Source: an uncultured Eubacterium sp.
GTDB taxonomy: Bacteria > Bacillota > Clostridia > Peptostreptococcales > Anaerovoracaceae
Assembly (NCBI GenBank): GCA_937900695.1
Contig: CALCFD010000028.1
Location: forward strand, 1 to 64,000
Direction of reading: 5' to 3'
DNA length: 64,000 bases
Position 1 is the first letter of the stretch, and the number at the start of each line of letters is the position of its first letter. Shown here piece by piece: positions 15,255 through 24,491 of this stretch. Below the pieces are notes generated by a model, which had not been told where the DNA came from, did not search any database, and saw only the letters and a program-made list of their open reading frames with translations. Made by a program: the position numbers and the translations under genes.

Positions 15255-16505
15255 ATGAGAAGAGTAGTTGTAACTGGTATAGGAGCAGTATCCCCTATAG
15301 GAAATACTGCATCAGCTATGTGGCAGAGCATGAAGGAAGGCAAAAATGGTATTGATAAAATCAGCCATTTTGATACTTCGGATTATAAAGTTAAGGTGGC
15401 AGCAGAAGTAAAGGATTTTGATCCATTGCTACAGATTGATGGCATTAAGAAAAGTGAACTAGGAAGAATGGATTTGTTTTGTCACTATGCTCTTGCTGCG
15501 GCTTGTGAGGCGTTAGCTGATAGTGGTCTTAATAAAGAAAATATTGAATCGGAAAGATTTGGAGTTTATGTAGGATCTGGTACAGGAGGCATGGTGACAT
15601 TTGCAGAGGAATACGAAAAGCTTATGACTCGTGGACCAAGAAAAATATCTCCATTTTTTATACCTAAGATGATTGGTAATATGGCAGCTGGACAGATTGC
15701 GGTTAAGTTTGGTTGTAATGGGGCAACTCTGCCGGTAGTTACAGCTTGTGCTACATCAACTAATGCTATTGGAGAAGCATATAGAGCCATAAAGGATGGT
15801 TATGCTGATGGTATTATTGCTGGTGGTGCAGAGGCAGCTATAGTACCATTGGCAGTGGCTGGTTTTACTAGCTGTCAGGCTCTTACAGAAACAGAGGAGA
15901 TAGATGGTGCATCTATACCATTTGATAAAAGAAGAAGTGGATTTGTTATGGGAGAGGGGGCAGGTATTTTGATACTTGAGGAATATGACCATGCAATTAA
16001 AAGAAATGCACATATTTATGCCGAGGTAGCAGGTTATGCCAATACATGTGACGGACATCACATGACAGCTCCAGATCCAGAGGCAAAACATTCTGCAAGA
16101 GCAATAAAAGAGGCCATTACTCAGGCAGGATTTTTTGAGGAAAATATTAATCCAAACACTGTATATATTAATGCTCATGGAACTAGTACGCCTCTTAATG
16201 ATAAAACAGAGACTCTTGCTATTAAAAAGGTTTTTGGCGAAGATGCATACAAGCTTCACATTAGCTCAACTAAGTCTATGACTGGTCATATGCTTGGAGC
16301 TGCAGGCGCTGTTGAGGCGATAGCTGCTATTAAGGCAATAGATGAAAATATAGTGCCACCTACAATTAATTTTAAAGAGAGAGATGAACAGTGTGATTTA
16401 AATATTACACCTAATGTAGCAGTTGAAACAAATATTACTATGAGTGTATCTACTTCTTTAGGCTTTGGCGGACACAATGGATGTTTAGTTTTTAAAGAAA
16501 TTTAA
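15255..16505 (+). CDS. fabF: 3-oxoacyl-ACP synthase II (KAS II)
   Basis: A 416-residue elongating condensing enzyme with the Cys-His-His triad: Cys in VTACATSTNAIG, His in NAHGTSTPLND and His in TGHMLGAAGAVE. The C-terminal SLGFGGHNG is intact. It extends acyl-ACP with malonyl-ACP. AGAGGAAAAG precedes the ATG, 13 nt after fabG. Confidence 0.95.
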   Translation: MRRVVVTGIGAVSPIGNTASAMWQSMKEGKNGIDKISHFDTSDYKVKVAAEVKDFDPLLQIDGIKKSELGRMDLFCHYALAAACEALADSGLNKENIESERFGVYVGSGTGGMVTFAEEYEKLMTRGPRKISPFFIPKMIGNMAAGQIAVKFGCNGATLPVVTACATSTNAIGEAYRAIKDGYADGIIAGGAEAAIVPLAVAGFTSCQALTETEEIDGASIPFDKRRSGFVMGEGAGILILEEYDHAIKRNAHIYAEVAGYANTCDGHHMTAPDPEAKHSARAIKEAITQAGFFEENINPNTVYINAHGTSTPLNDKTETLAIKKVFGEDAYKLHISSTKSMTGHMLGAAGAVEAIAAIKAIDENIVPPTINFKERDEQCDLNITPNVAVETNITMSVSTSLGFGGHNGCLVFKEI

Positions 16506-16520
16506 TTATAGGTGAATGTT

Positions 16521-16970
16521 ATGGATATGAAAGAAATTAAAGAGCTAGTGAGTATTTTAGAAAAGTCTACATTGACTACACTTGAGATAAGTGAAAATGG
16601 CAAAACTATTAAGTTAGGGAAATATGCACCATGTACTGATAATACAGTTGCTATGCCAACGATGGTTACAAAGGCGTCTAATGATGTGTTAGAATCTGTT
16701 GATTTAATGGAAGATAAGCATGAGAAACCATCTGGATTTGTAGTTAGTTCTCCGATGGTTGGAGTTTATTATAGCAAGCCTTCTCCTGATGCGGAACCTT
16801 TTGTAAAGGTTGGAGATAAAGTAAAAAAAGGTCAGACTCTTTGTATTATTGAGGCTATGAAGCTTATGAATGAAATTGTAGCAGAAGAAGATGGAGAAGT
16901 GGTATGCATTTATCCATCAGATGGTGATTTAGTAGAATATGGACAAGAACTTATTGTAATAGGTGATTAG
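16521..16970 (+). CDS. accB: Acetyl-CoA carboxylase biotin carboxyl carrier protein
   Basis: A 149-residue carrier. The C-terminal biotinyl domain has the EAMKLMNE motif, whose Lys is biotinylated by BirA (29092-30066). The N-terminal half is variable, with the SGFVVSSPMVGVYY entry strand. The ATG at 16521 has AGGTGA 5 nt upstream; a GTG at 16512 lies inside that site. It hands the carboxyl group made by AccC to the AccA/AccD transferase. Confidence 0.93.
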   Translation: MDMKEIKELVSILEKSTLTTLEISENGKTIKLGKYAPCTDNTVAMPTMVTKASNDVLESVDLMEDKHEKPSGFVVSSPMVGVYYSKPSPDAEPFVKVGDKVKKGQTLCIIEAMKLMNEIVAEEDGEVVCIYPSDGDLVEYGQELIVIGD

Positions 16971-16971
16971 G

Positions 16972-17391
16972 ATGAATAAAGAAGAAATAATGAAAATTAT
17001 ACCTCATAGGAACTCGATGCTTTTAATTGAAGATGTTGTTGCAGAAGATGGTGTGGCGATTGGACATTATGAGGTTAAAGGAGACGAATGGTTTTTAGAT
17101 GGACATTTTCCAGGAAATCCAGTTGTTCCAGGCGTAATTTTATGCGAGATGATGGCACAAACTTGTTGTATTTTGCTAGCAGATAAAAATATCAATGATG
17201 ATAATATAACACCGTATTTTACAGGTCTTGATAAGGTGAGATTTAAAAATCAAGTTAAGCCTGGTGATAAGATAGAATTTGAATGCGAGATAAATAAAGC
17301 AAAAGCTCCATTTTATTTTGCACAAGGAAAGGGTAGCGTAAATGGAAAAGTCTGTGTTACAGGAGAGTTTTCATTTGCACTTTTGGGGTAA
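16972..17391 (+). CDS. fabZ: 3-hydroxyacyl-ACP dehydratase
   Basis: A 139-residue hot-dog-fold dehydratase: PHRNSMLLIEDV, then DGHFPGNPVVPGVILCEMMAQ with the catalytic His and Glu. The ATG at 16972 has AGGTGA 5 nt upstream and follows the accB stop by 1 nt; the same binding-site arrangement occurs at accB. It forms trans-2-enoyl-ACP. No FabM or FabA is visible, so how this organism makes unsaturated fatty acids cannot be told from this window. Confidence 0.94.
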   Translation: MNKEEIMKIIPHRNSMLLIEDVVAEDGVAIGHYEVKGDEWFLDGHFPGNPVVPGVILCEMMAQTCCILLADKNINDDNITPYFTGLDKVRFKNQVKPGDKIEFECEINKAKAPFYFAQGKGSVNGKVCVTGEFSFALLG

Positions 17392-17397
17392 ATAATT

Positions 17398-18714
17398 ATG
17401 TTTTCCAAAATTTTGATTGCAAATAGAGGAGAAATAGCTGTAAGAATTATACGAGCTTGTAAAGAAATGGGTATAAGCACGGTAGCAGTTTACTCTGAAG
17501 CTGATAAAGAAGCTCTTCATGTGAGCATGGCAGATGAAAGTATATGTATAGGTGCAAGTGCTCCATCTGAAAGCTATTTAAATATGTCTGCTATAATTTC
17601 GGCTGCAAATGTGACAGGAGCACAGGCTATCCATCCAGGTTATGGACTTTTATCAGAAAATGTAAAGTTTGCTGATCTTTGTAAGCAGTGTGGCATAGTC
17701 TTTATAGGACCTGATGCAGAAATTATAAAAGCTATGGGAGACAAAGAAAATGCGAGAAAAACTATGGACAATGCAGGAGTTCCAATTATAAAGGGAAGCG
17801 ATGTTTTAAAAAATAAGGAAGAAGCTGTCCAAATGGCAGAGAAAATTGGATATCCTGTTATGTTAAAAGCTAGATCAGGCGGCGGTGGCAAGGGTATTCG
17901 CTTAGCATTGTCAAAAGAGGATGTTATTGCTAACTTTGATATAGCATCAAGAGAAGCTGAAAATGCTTTTGGAGATGAGGGCATATACATGGAAAAATAC
18001 ATAGAATCATCTGCCCACATAGAGGTTCAGATTCTTGCAGATAAAAGTCATAATATTGTATGCCTAGGAGAAAGAGAATGCTCTATACAGCTAAACAATC
18101 AAAAACTTATCGAAGAAACACCATCTGTTTCTATTGGTAGTAAAACTAGAGGAAGATTATTTCAGGCGGCAATTGCTGCTGCTAAGGCTTGTAACTACGA
18201 AAATGCAGGTACTGTAGAGTTTTTATTAGATAAGTCAGGTGATTTTTACTTTATGGAAATGAACACAAGACTTCAAGTAGAGCATACTATAACAGAGATG
18301 GTAACAGGTATTGACATAGTAAAGTGGCAGATTAGAATAGCAGCAGGAGTGGATCTAGATTTTGCACAGGATGATATTGAATTTTCCGGTAGTGCTATGG
18401 AGTGTAGGATTAATTCTCTTATGGCTGGTAAAATAGATACACTTCATATTCCTGGAGGCCTTAATGTACGATTTGATACAGCAATTTATCAAGAATGTCG
18501 TATATCGCCATTTTACGATTCAATGATAGGAAAGCTTATAGTAAAGGGTGCAAAGAGAGAGGAAACTATCAGAAAAATGAATGTTGCTTTGTGTGAACTT
18601 ATCATTGAGGGAATTGCAACTAATATAGACCAACAACTTGAAATTTTATCAAATAAGAAATTTATCGAAGGAAATTACGATACAACTTTTATGGAGAAAT
18701 TGATAAATGATTAA
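17398..18714 (+). CDS. accC: Acetyl-CoA carboxylase, biotin carboxylase subunit
   Basis: A 438-residue ATP-grasp enzyme that carboxylates biotin on AccB: ILIANRGEIAVRIIRAC at the start, the glycine-rich RSGGGGKGIR ATP lid, ERECSIQ, and MNTRLQVEHT with catalytic residues. It lies 6 nt after fabZ and overlaps accD by 8 nt, which suggests balanced synthesis of the carboxylase subunits. It is near the usual ~450 residues. Confidence 0.95.
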   Translation: MFSKILIANRGEIAVRIIRACKEMGISTVAVYSEADKEALHVSMADESICIGASAPSESYLNMSAIISAANVTGAQAIHPGYGLLSENVKFADLCKQCGIVFIGPDAEIIKAMGDKENARKTMDNAGVPIIKGSDVLKNKEEAVQMAEKIGYPVMLKARSGGGGKGIRLALSKEDVIANFDIASREAENAFGDEGIYMEKYIESSAHIEVQILADKSHNIVCLGERECSIQLNNQKLIEETPSVSIGSKTRGRLFQAAIAAAKACNYENAGTVEFLLDKSGDFYFMEMNTRLQVEHTITEMVTGIDIVKWQIRIAAGVDLDFAQDDIEFSGSAMECRINSLMAGKIDTLHIPGGLNVRFDTAIYQECRISPFYDSMIGKLIVKGAKREETIRKMNVALCELIIEGIATNIDQQLEILSNKKFIEGNYDTTFMEKLIND

Positions 18715-19555
18715 AAGAGGACTTTTTAGAAAACCTTTAAATCCCTTAGAGGATGAAGGAATTGTGGATATAAAATCAGAGGTGCCATCAGAACTTTGTA
18801 TGCTTTGTTCATCTTGTAAGACCACTTTGTTTTTAAATGATGTAGCAAAAGATGGGTATGTTTGCCCTAATTGTGGGACTCATTTTTCAATGAGTGCTAG
18901 AAAGAGAATAGAGTATATTGTAGATGATGCTTCATTTATAGAGATGTTTAGCGATATGTCTTCAAAAAATATTTTAGACTTTCCAACTTACGATAAAAAG
19001 CTTAAAAAAGCTTCAGATGTTTCGGGCGAAAATGAAGGTGTAATCTGTGCAAAAGCTAATTTAGGTGGATTTGAGGTTTGTATCTTTGTTATGAATCCTG
19101 ATTTTATGATGGGTAGTATGGGGGTTGTAGTTGGAGAAAAAATAACTAGAATTTTTGAATATGCTACTGAACATAAATTGCCTGTAATTGGTTACACTGT
19201 TTCTGGCGGGGCTCGTATGCAGGAAGGAATTTTATCTCTTATGCAGATGGCAAAAACTAGTGCTGCAGTAAAAAGGCATAGTGATGCTGGCTTATTATAT
19301 ATAACGGTATTGACTAATCCAACAACAGGTGGTGTTACTGCAAGTTTTGCTATGGAAGGTGATATTATTATATCAGAGCCAGGTGCACTAATAGGCTTTG
19401 CAGGTCCAAGAGTAATAGAGCAAACTATAAGGCAAAAGCTACCAAAGGGGTTTCAGCGTGCTGAATTTGTTTTAGAAACTGGTTTTATAGATAATATAGT
19501 AGATAGAAGAAAACAGCGAGATTACCTTATAAAAATTTTAGATATTCATTTATAG
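18707..19555 (+). CDS. accD: Acetyl-CoA carboxylase, carboxyltransferase beta subunit
   Basis: A 282-residue protein. The N-terminal zinc ribbon has C-x2-C...C-x2-C (CMLCSSC and CPNCG), followed by a crotonase-fold core with SGGARMQEG, TNPTTGGVTASFAM and PGALIGFAGPRVI. With AccA it transfers carboxyl from biotin to acetyl-CoA. Its ATG lies inside the end of accC. Confidence 0.94.
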   Translation: MIKRGLFRKPLNPLEDEGIVDIKSEVPSELCMLCSSCKTTLFLNDVAKDGYVCPNCGTHFSMSARKRIEYIVDDASFIEMFSDMSSKNILDFPTYDKKLKKASDVSGENEGVICAKANLGGFEVCIFVMNPDFMMGSMGVVVGEKITRIFEYATEHKLPVIGYTVSGGARMQEGILSLMQMAKTSAAVKRHSDAGLLYITVLTNPTTGGVTASFAMEGDIIISEPGALIGFAGPRVIEQTIRQKLPKGFQRAEFVLETGFIDNIVDRRKQRDYLIKILDIHL

Positions 19556-19582
19556 ATATGACTAAGTCGAAGGGAGGCAATG

Positions 19583-20359
19583 ATGGCTTTGAAGGCTTAT
19601 GAAAGAGTTGTGGCGGCAAGGGCCAAAGGTAGGGCCTCTGCACAGGACTACATAGATAATTTAATTATTGATTTTATAGAGCTTCATGGAGATAGACGCT
19701 TTGGAGATGATAAGGCTATAATCGGTGGTATTGGTAAAATTAAAAATATGCCAGTAACTGTAATAGCACAGGCTAAAGGAAGGTCTGCAAAGGAAAGGGG
19801 CATGAGAAACTCAGGTTCACCACATCCAGAAGGATATCGCAAGGCATTAAGGTTAATGAAACAAGCTGAAAAATTCCATCGACCTATATTTTGTATTGTA
19901 GATACTTCAGGGGCGTATCCTGGTATCGAGGCAGAAAAGAGAGGTCAAGGTCAGGCAATAGCTGAAAATTTGTACGAAATGTCAAATTTAAAAACTCCAA
20001 TAATTAGTCTATTTATTGGTGAAGGAGGTTCAGGAGGAGCTCTTGCTTTAGCTGTAGCAGATAAGGTTATAATGATGGAAAATGCATTTTATTCTGTTAT
20101 TTCTCCAGAAGGATGTGCGAGCATTTTATGGAAAAATCCTAAGCTAAAAAAAGAGGCAGCCGATTCACTTAAGTTGACAGCTTATGACATGAAAAAGCTA
20201 GGTGTTGCGGAGTTTTTAATAAATGAAAATGTAGGCAGCGATTTTAGACATATATATAGGAAATTAGAAGATCTTTTATATCAAGAGTTTTCTAAGCTTT
20301 TAAGTTTATCTAATGATGAGCTTGTAAATAATAGATATAAACGATTTAGAAAATATTAA
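19583..20359 (+). CDS. accA: Acetyl-CoA carboxylase, carboxyltransferase alpha subunit
   Basis: A 258-residue crotonase-fold subunit: DRRFGDDKAIIGGIG, RNSGSPHPEGYRKALRLM, DTSGAYPGIEAEKRGQG and GEGGSGGALALAVAD. Two ATGs are adjacent (19580, 19583); GGAGG sits 2 and 5 nt before them, so 19583 is preferred. The usual N-terminal helical extension is short here, as in other Firmicutes. Last gene of the operon, followed by a strong terminator. Confidence 0.94.
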   Translation: MALKAYERVVAARAKGRASAQDYIDNLIIDFIELHGDRRFGDDKAIIGGIGKIKNMPVTVIAQAKGRSAKERGMRNSGSPHPEGYRKALRLMKQAEKFHRPIFCIVDTSGAYPGIEAEKRGQGQAIAENLYEMSNLKTPIISLFIGEGGSGGALALAVADKVIMMENAFYSVISPEGCASILWKNPKLKKEAADSLKLTAYDMKKLGVAEFLINENVGSDFRHIYRKLEDLLYQEFSKLLSLSNDELVNNRYKRFRKY

Positions 20360-20369
20360 AACCCAAATA

Positions 20370-20421
20370 AAAAAAGCTACGAAAAAACCATAAGTTGTAT
20401 GGTTTTTCGTAGCTTTTTTTT
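20370..20421 (+). terminator. Bidirectional terminator after the fab-acc operon
   Basis: A long stem, AGCTACGAAAAAACCAT / ATGGTTTTTCGTAGCT, is flanked by A7 and T8, so it can stop transcripts from both the fatty acid operon and the converging HD-domain gene, whose stop codon adjoins it. Confidence 0.93.
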
Positions 20422-20977
20422 ACCATTCAGTTTCATATTGCTGCATAGCTTTGATAGTTTTTTCAAAGACATCGTTTAGTTCCCAACCAAGTCTTTGTGC
20501 TCCAGTTTTTATAACTTCTCTATCGCAGCCTGCAGCAAACTTCTTATCTTTAAACTTCTTTTTAAGAGATTTTACTTCCATTCCTGCACAATTTTTTTCT
20601 GGTCTCATAAGTGCGTATGCACCTATTAATCCTGTTAATTCATCAATTGTAAATAGTACTTTTTCCATTTCATGTTCAGGTTCTACATCACATACTAATC
20701 CATAGCCATGTGACTGAACAGCATGTATAAATTTATCATCAAAACCAGCTTCTTTTAAAAGATCAGGTGCCTTTATACAATGTTCATTAGGCCACATTTC
20801 AAAATCAATGTCGTGAAGCAATCCTACCATTCGCCAAAAATCTTCATCATCGGCATAACCTAGTTCTTTGGCAAAATATCCCATTACACTTGATACTGTC
20901 TGTCCATGCTGAATATGAAATGCTTCTTTATTGTACTTCTTTAAAAGATCTAACCCCTGTTCTAAATTCATGTTCAT
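20420..20977 (-). CDS. HD-domain phosphohydrolase-like protein
   Basis: A 185-residue protein with an HD-type metal site: His in QHGQTV, the HD pair in GLLHDIDFE (about residue 54) and His in QSHGYG. The closest pattern is the family of small HD hydrolases annotated as hydrolases of unknown substrate. AAAGGA precedes the first ATG; an in-frame ATG two codons on is an alternative start. It stands alone, converging on the fab operon. Nucleotide phosphohydrolase activity is possible but unproven. Confidence 0.75.
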   Translation of the reverse strand: MNMNLEQGLDLLKKYNKEAFHIQHGQTVSSVMGYFAKELGYADDEDFWRMVGLLHDIDFEMWPNEHCIKAPDLLKEAGFDDKFIHAVQSHGYGLVCDVEPEHEMEKVLFTIDELTGLIGAYALMRPEKNCAGMEVKSLKKKFKDKKFAAGCDREVIKTGAQRLGWELNDVFEKTIKAMQQYETEW

Positions 20978-21116
20978 AATATCTCGTCCTTTCTATATTG
21001 ATATCTTAATTATATAAATATAAACAGGTTAATACAATATTTATTTATTCACTTTCTTGTGATAAAATAAAAGCGATTATTTATAATATTAATTCATATT
21101 AAGGAGATTTGAAAAA

Positions 21117-22064
21117 ATGTTTGTTGTTTTTGGAAGAGTTTTAGCTATTTTCATGCTGATTCTAATTGGGTTTGTAGCTAATAGGACAGGTGTTTTACCA
21201 GATGCGTCACGTAAACATCTAACGAATTTAATGTTGTGTATAACAGCCCCTTGTATGGCTGCTCAGTCTTTATACTCTAAGGAACTCTCTGATGAGGTAA
21301 TTACTGCAACAATTCAAGTTTTGCTAGGTTCCATAGTTTACTTTATAATTGTAACAGCAATAGCGTTTGTTATGGTTCGTGGTTTGAAATTTAAGCCTAA
21401 GCAAGAATGGGGTATATATATCGTTGCGATAGCTTGTATCAATACAGGATTTATGGGTTTTCCTATTACTAAGGCCATCTTTGGTGATGATATTTTTTAT
21501 TTAATGGTAATTGAAAATATAATTTTGTGTACTTATCTTTATAGTATTTCACCTATCCTTTTGTATGTAGGAAGAGATGATAAGCCTACCGGTAGCTTAG
21601 CTATGCTTAAGTCTATTTTTAATCCATGTACTATAGGCATCATAATAGGAGTTGTAATGTTAATTTTAGGGATAAAACCTCCTACGGCAATTGATGAGGT
21701 TGTAACTTCATTAAGTGAGGCGACTATTCCGCTATCTATGATTATAGTTGGTGTGCAGCTTGGTGCAAGTAATATTTTATCTATTTTTAAGAATAAGTAT
21801 ATCAATATTACTAATATAGTATCTATGGTATTGATTCCTATTATAACTTTTTTTATAGTAGATCAAATCGATGTGTTGCTTCCTGAAGTTAAGTTGATTT
21901 TAGTTTTTGGATCAGTTTTTCCAACTGCTGTTGCTCCAGCAGCAATTGCAGAAAAGCAAAATCTTGATGCTACAAGGCTTGCAGAGATTGTATCAGTTAC
22001 TACAGTAACATCACTGATTATGATTCCAATTGTTGCTGCATTTTTGATGGGGTATTATTGTTAG
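21117..22064 (+). CDS. AEC-family (auxin efflux carrier-like) transporter
   Basis: A 315-residue membrane protein with about ten hydrophobic segments in two five-helix halves. Conserved features are NRTGVLPDASRKHLTNLML near the start and INTGFMGFPITKAIFG mid-protein. Bacterial members export or import organic acids such as malate. Substrate unknown. AAGGAG precedes the ATG, and a strong terminator follows, making it a single-gene unit. Confidence 0.85.
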   Translation: MFVVFGRVLAIFMLILIGFVANRTGVLPDASRKHLTNLMLCITAPCMAAQSLYSKELSDEVITATIQVLLGSIVYFIIVTAIAFVMVRGLKFKPKQEWGIYIVAIACINTGFMGFPITKAIFGDDIFYLMVIENIILCTYLYSISPILLYVGRDDKPTGSLAMLKSIFNPCTIGIIIGVVMLILGIKPPTAIDEVVTSLSEATIPLSMIIVGVQLGASNILSIFKNKYINITNIVSMVLIPIITFFIVDQIDVLLPEVKLILVFGSVFPTAVAPAAIAEKQNLDATRLAEIVSVTTVTSLIMIPIVAAFLMGYYC

Positions 22065-22084
22065 ATTTATTATGTATAAGATAA

Positions 22085-22127
22085 ACACCAGAATTTTTAA
22101 ACTTAAAAAATTCTGGTGTGTTTTTTT
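22085..22127 (+). terminator. Rho-independent terminator after the AEC gene
   Basis: ACACCAGAATTTTT pairs with AAAAATTCTGGTGT, followed by a T-run. Confidence 0.92.
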
Positions 22128-22235
22128 ATGAAATTATATTAGTATGAATTAAATTTTCAAAAACTAATGGTTATGTTAGACTTCATTTAAGTGAATTTAT
22201 AAAAAGCATCGGATAAGCACTGACTTTTTTAGAGA

Positions 22236-22270
22236 GTAAAAAAAGAGGAATGCCCATATGGTCATTCCTC
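22236..22270 (-). terminator. Rho-independent terminator of the EamA gene
   Basis: On the minus strand GAGGAATG / CATTCCTC with a 10-nt loop is followed by T7, 14 nt after the stop of the EamA gene. The 22128-22244 stretch holds nothing else that I recognise. Confidence 0.88.
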
Positions 22271-22283
22271 GATATTTTTTGTG

Positions 22284-23210
22284 TTAGTTTTTATTTGGTA
22301 AGCGTTCTTCCTTAGATGGAAGCTGAGCCAATATAATTGCTACAAACATAATTACGCAGCCTGTGATTTCACGAGCGGACAGAGCTTCTCCAAGAATAAT
22401 TGCACCACATATAGCAGCGAAAACGGATTCTAGACTCAAAATTAAAGAAGCTACAGTAGGATCAGCATCCTTTTGGGCAACAATCTGAAGAGTGTATGCC
22501 ACAGCGGATGATAAAACACCAGCGTATAGTAGAGGTATGATAGCTTCAAACACGTTTGCGATAATTAGAGTTTCAGTAATAGACATAGCTATAAAAGAAG
22601 CGATGGAAACTACTGCAAACTGAATACATGAAAGCTTTACTCCATTCGTTTTTGGTGAAAAATGATCGATAACTAAAATATGTACTGTGAAACCAAATGC
22701 ACACAGTAAAACGAAGAAGTCACCGTGGCTAATTGAAAAAGTCCCTGGTTTGATGGAAAGAAGATACAAACCTACAACACCAAGTAGGGCGCAAATCCAA
22801 ATTAAAGGGCGAACTTTTTTCTTTAAAAATATACCAACGATAGGTACTAGTATTACATAAAGTGTAGTGATAAAACCAGCTTTTGCCGCAGTGGTAAAAG
22901 CCATTGCGTATTGTTGTAAGCTAGTTGATACAAATAGTGCAACACCAGTAGTTATGCCGCCTTTAATCAAAATTGATCTCTGAGCTTTTTTTTCAGTGTC
23001 GGTCAATTCTTTAGTGGTTTCTTCTTGAGATCTTTTTTTGCCTAAAACATAAATAACTGGAAGCAATGCTAATACAGCAAACCCATATCTAAAGGTATTA
23101 AAAGTAAATGGACCAAGTAAATCGGCACCTTTACTTTGTGCTATAAAAGCAGAACCCCAAATGAATGCAGTCAAAAGCAACATTAGATCGCTCTGCAATT
23201 TTTTGCTCAT
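22284..23210 (-). CDS. EamA/DMT-family transporter
   Basis: A 308-residue membrane protein with ten predicted helices in two EamA repeats. The first repeat starts at LLTAFIWGSAFIAQ and contains the TTAAKAGFITTLYVILVPI loop typical of the family; the second carries AVAYTLQIVAQKDADPTVASLILSLESVFAAI. Members export metabolites or amino acids. AGGAGGAG precedes the ATG. It is divergent from cobT across 151 bp; the substrate is unknown. Confidence 0.88.
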   Translation of the reverse strand: MSKKLQSDLMLLLTAFIWGSAFIAQSKGADLLGPFTFNTFRYGFAVLALLPVIYVLGKKRSQEETTKELTDTEKKAQRSILIKGGITTGVALFVSTSLQQYAMAFTTAAKAGFITTLYVILVPIVGIFLKKKVRPLIWICALLGVVGLYLLSIKPGTFSISHGDFFVLLCAFGFTVHILVIDHFSPKTNGVKLSCIQFAVVSIASFIAMSITETLIIANVFEAIIPLLYAGVLSSAVAYTLQIVAQKDADPTVASLILSLESVFAAICGAIILGEALSAREITGCVIMFVAIILAQLPSKEERLPNKN

Positions 23211-23294
23211 AATAACTCCTCCTCATAAGTGATAAAATATTACAAAAATTATATCATACAGCAGTCAGCATGTATATAAAAAAGGTGGCATTTG

Positions 23295-23303
23295 TGGTAT
23301 TAT
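23295..23303 (+). promoter_or_regulatory. Extended -10 promoter for the cobalamin operon
   Basis: TGGTATTAT, an extended -10, lies about 58 nt before the cobT GTG. The 151-bp gap leaves too little room for a cobalamin riboswitch (typically ~200 nt), and none of its conserved boxes was seen. Confidence 0.4.
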
Positions 23304-23361
23304 AAAAAGTGTGATTTGAAAAAAAAGAGAATACTTTTTTATTGGAAAGGGAGGCTATAAA

Positions 23362-24477
23362 GTGATAGAAAAGGATTTAATAGAATATGTTAATAGCATT
23401 GAATATATAGATGAAAAGGCAAGAGATAAAGCGGCTTTAAGACAAACTCAGCTTGCTAAACCGCCAGGAGCACTTGGAAAATTAGAAGATATTTCAATAA
23501 AATTTGCAGGTATTACGGGTAAGGTTAAAAATTATATTAAGAAAAAAGCTGTGGTAATATTTAGCTCAGATAATGGTGTAGTTGAAGAGGGTGTTACTCC
23601 TACACCTCAGTCAGTTACGGCAGCTCAGACTATTAACTTCACATTAAGAAGTACAGGTGTTGGTGCACTAGCTAAGACATTTGGAGTAGATCTTTGTGTA
23701 GTTGATATAGGTGTTAAAAGTAAATTTCCTGAGGCGATGATTTCTAGTGAAATGTGTGATTTTATTGACGATAAGATTATAGATAGAAAAATTAGATATG
23801 GTACTTCTAATTTAGCTAAGGGTCCTGCCATGACTAGAGAAGAAGCTATTTTGGCTATTGAAACTGGTATTGAAGCTGCAGAACTTATGAAGGCAAGAGA
23901 TTATGATATTATAGGCGTTGGAGAAATGGGAATAGGCAATACAACGACTAGTGCAGCTATTTTAAGTGCACTGACTAGATGCCCCGTAGATGTTTCAGTA
24001 GGGCGCGGAGGTGGACTAAATGATGTAGGATTTACGCGCAAAAAACAAATTGTACAGCAGAGAGGACTTGATACAACATATAAAGATATCATTGATATAC
24101 TTGCCAATGTAGGTGGTTTTGATATCTGTGCGATGGTAGGTGTATTTTTAGGAGCTGCAAAAAACAAGTTACCTGTAGTTGTAGATGGATATATTTCAGC
24201 AGTTGCAGCTCTTGTAGCATTTAGGATGCAGTCTAAAACAAAGGAATATATGTTTGGATCTCATTGTTCAGAGGAGCCAGGATATATGATTGCAATTGAA
24301 GATATAGGTATTGAAAAGATCCTTGATCTTAATATGAGACTTGGTGAAGGCTCAGGTTGTGTCCTTGGATTTGAAGTTATCAAGGGAGCTCTTGGAGTTA
24401 TGAATGAGATGGCTACTTATGATGAGGCACGTATAGATGAGGATTATCTTGAATTGGTGGCTGATGCGAAGTTTTAA
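23362..24477 (+). CDS. cobT: Nicotinate-nucleotide-dimethylbenzimidazole phosphoribosyltransferase
   Basis: A 371-residue enzyme that makes alpha-ribazole phosphate, the lower ligand of cobalamin. Motifs: KPPGALGKLEDI, SSDNGVVEEGVTPTPQSVT, GVGEMGIGNTTTSAA, VGRGGGL and the C-terminal HCSEEPGYM. The start is GTG after GGGAGG. It leads a five-gene nucleotide-loop assembly operon. No corrin-ring genes are present, so the cluster alone supports salvage of cobinamide or late-stage synthesis. Confidence 0.93.
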   Translation: MIEKDLIEYVNSIEYIDEKARDKAALRQTQLAKPPGALGKLEDISIKFAGITGKVKNYIKKKAVVIFSSDNGVVEEGVTPTPQSVTAAQTINFTLRSTGVGALAKTFGVDLCVVDIGVKSKFPEAMISSEMCDFIDDKIIDRKIRYGTSNLAKGPAMTREEAILAIETGIEAAELMKARDYDIIGVGEMGIGNTTTSAAILSALTRCPVDVSVGRGGGLNDVGFTRKKQIVQQRGLDTTYKDIIDILANVGGFDICAMVGVFLGAAKNKLPVVVDGYISAVAALVAFRMQSKTKEYMFGSHCSEEPGYMIAIEDIGIEKILDLNMRLGEGSGCVLGFEVIKGALGVMNEMATYDEARIDEDYLELVADAKF

Positions 24478-24491
24478 ATAAAGGATTACTT

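Noticed and set aside
15756..16259. Minus-strand open frame of 167 codons inside fabF
   Set aside because: It is the antisense shadow of a strongly conserved gene, has cysteine/serine-rich low-complexity content and no binding site.
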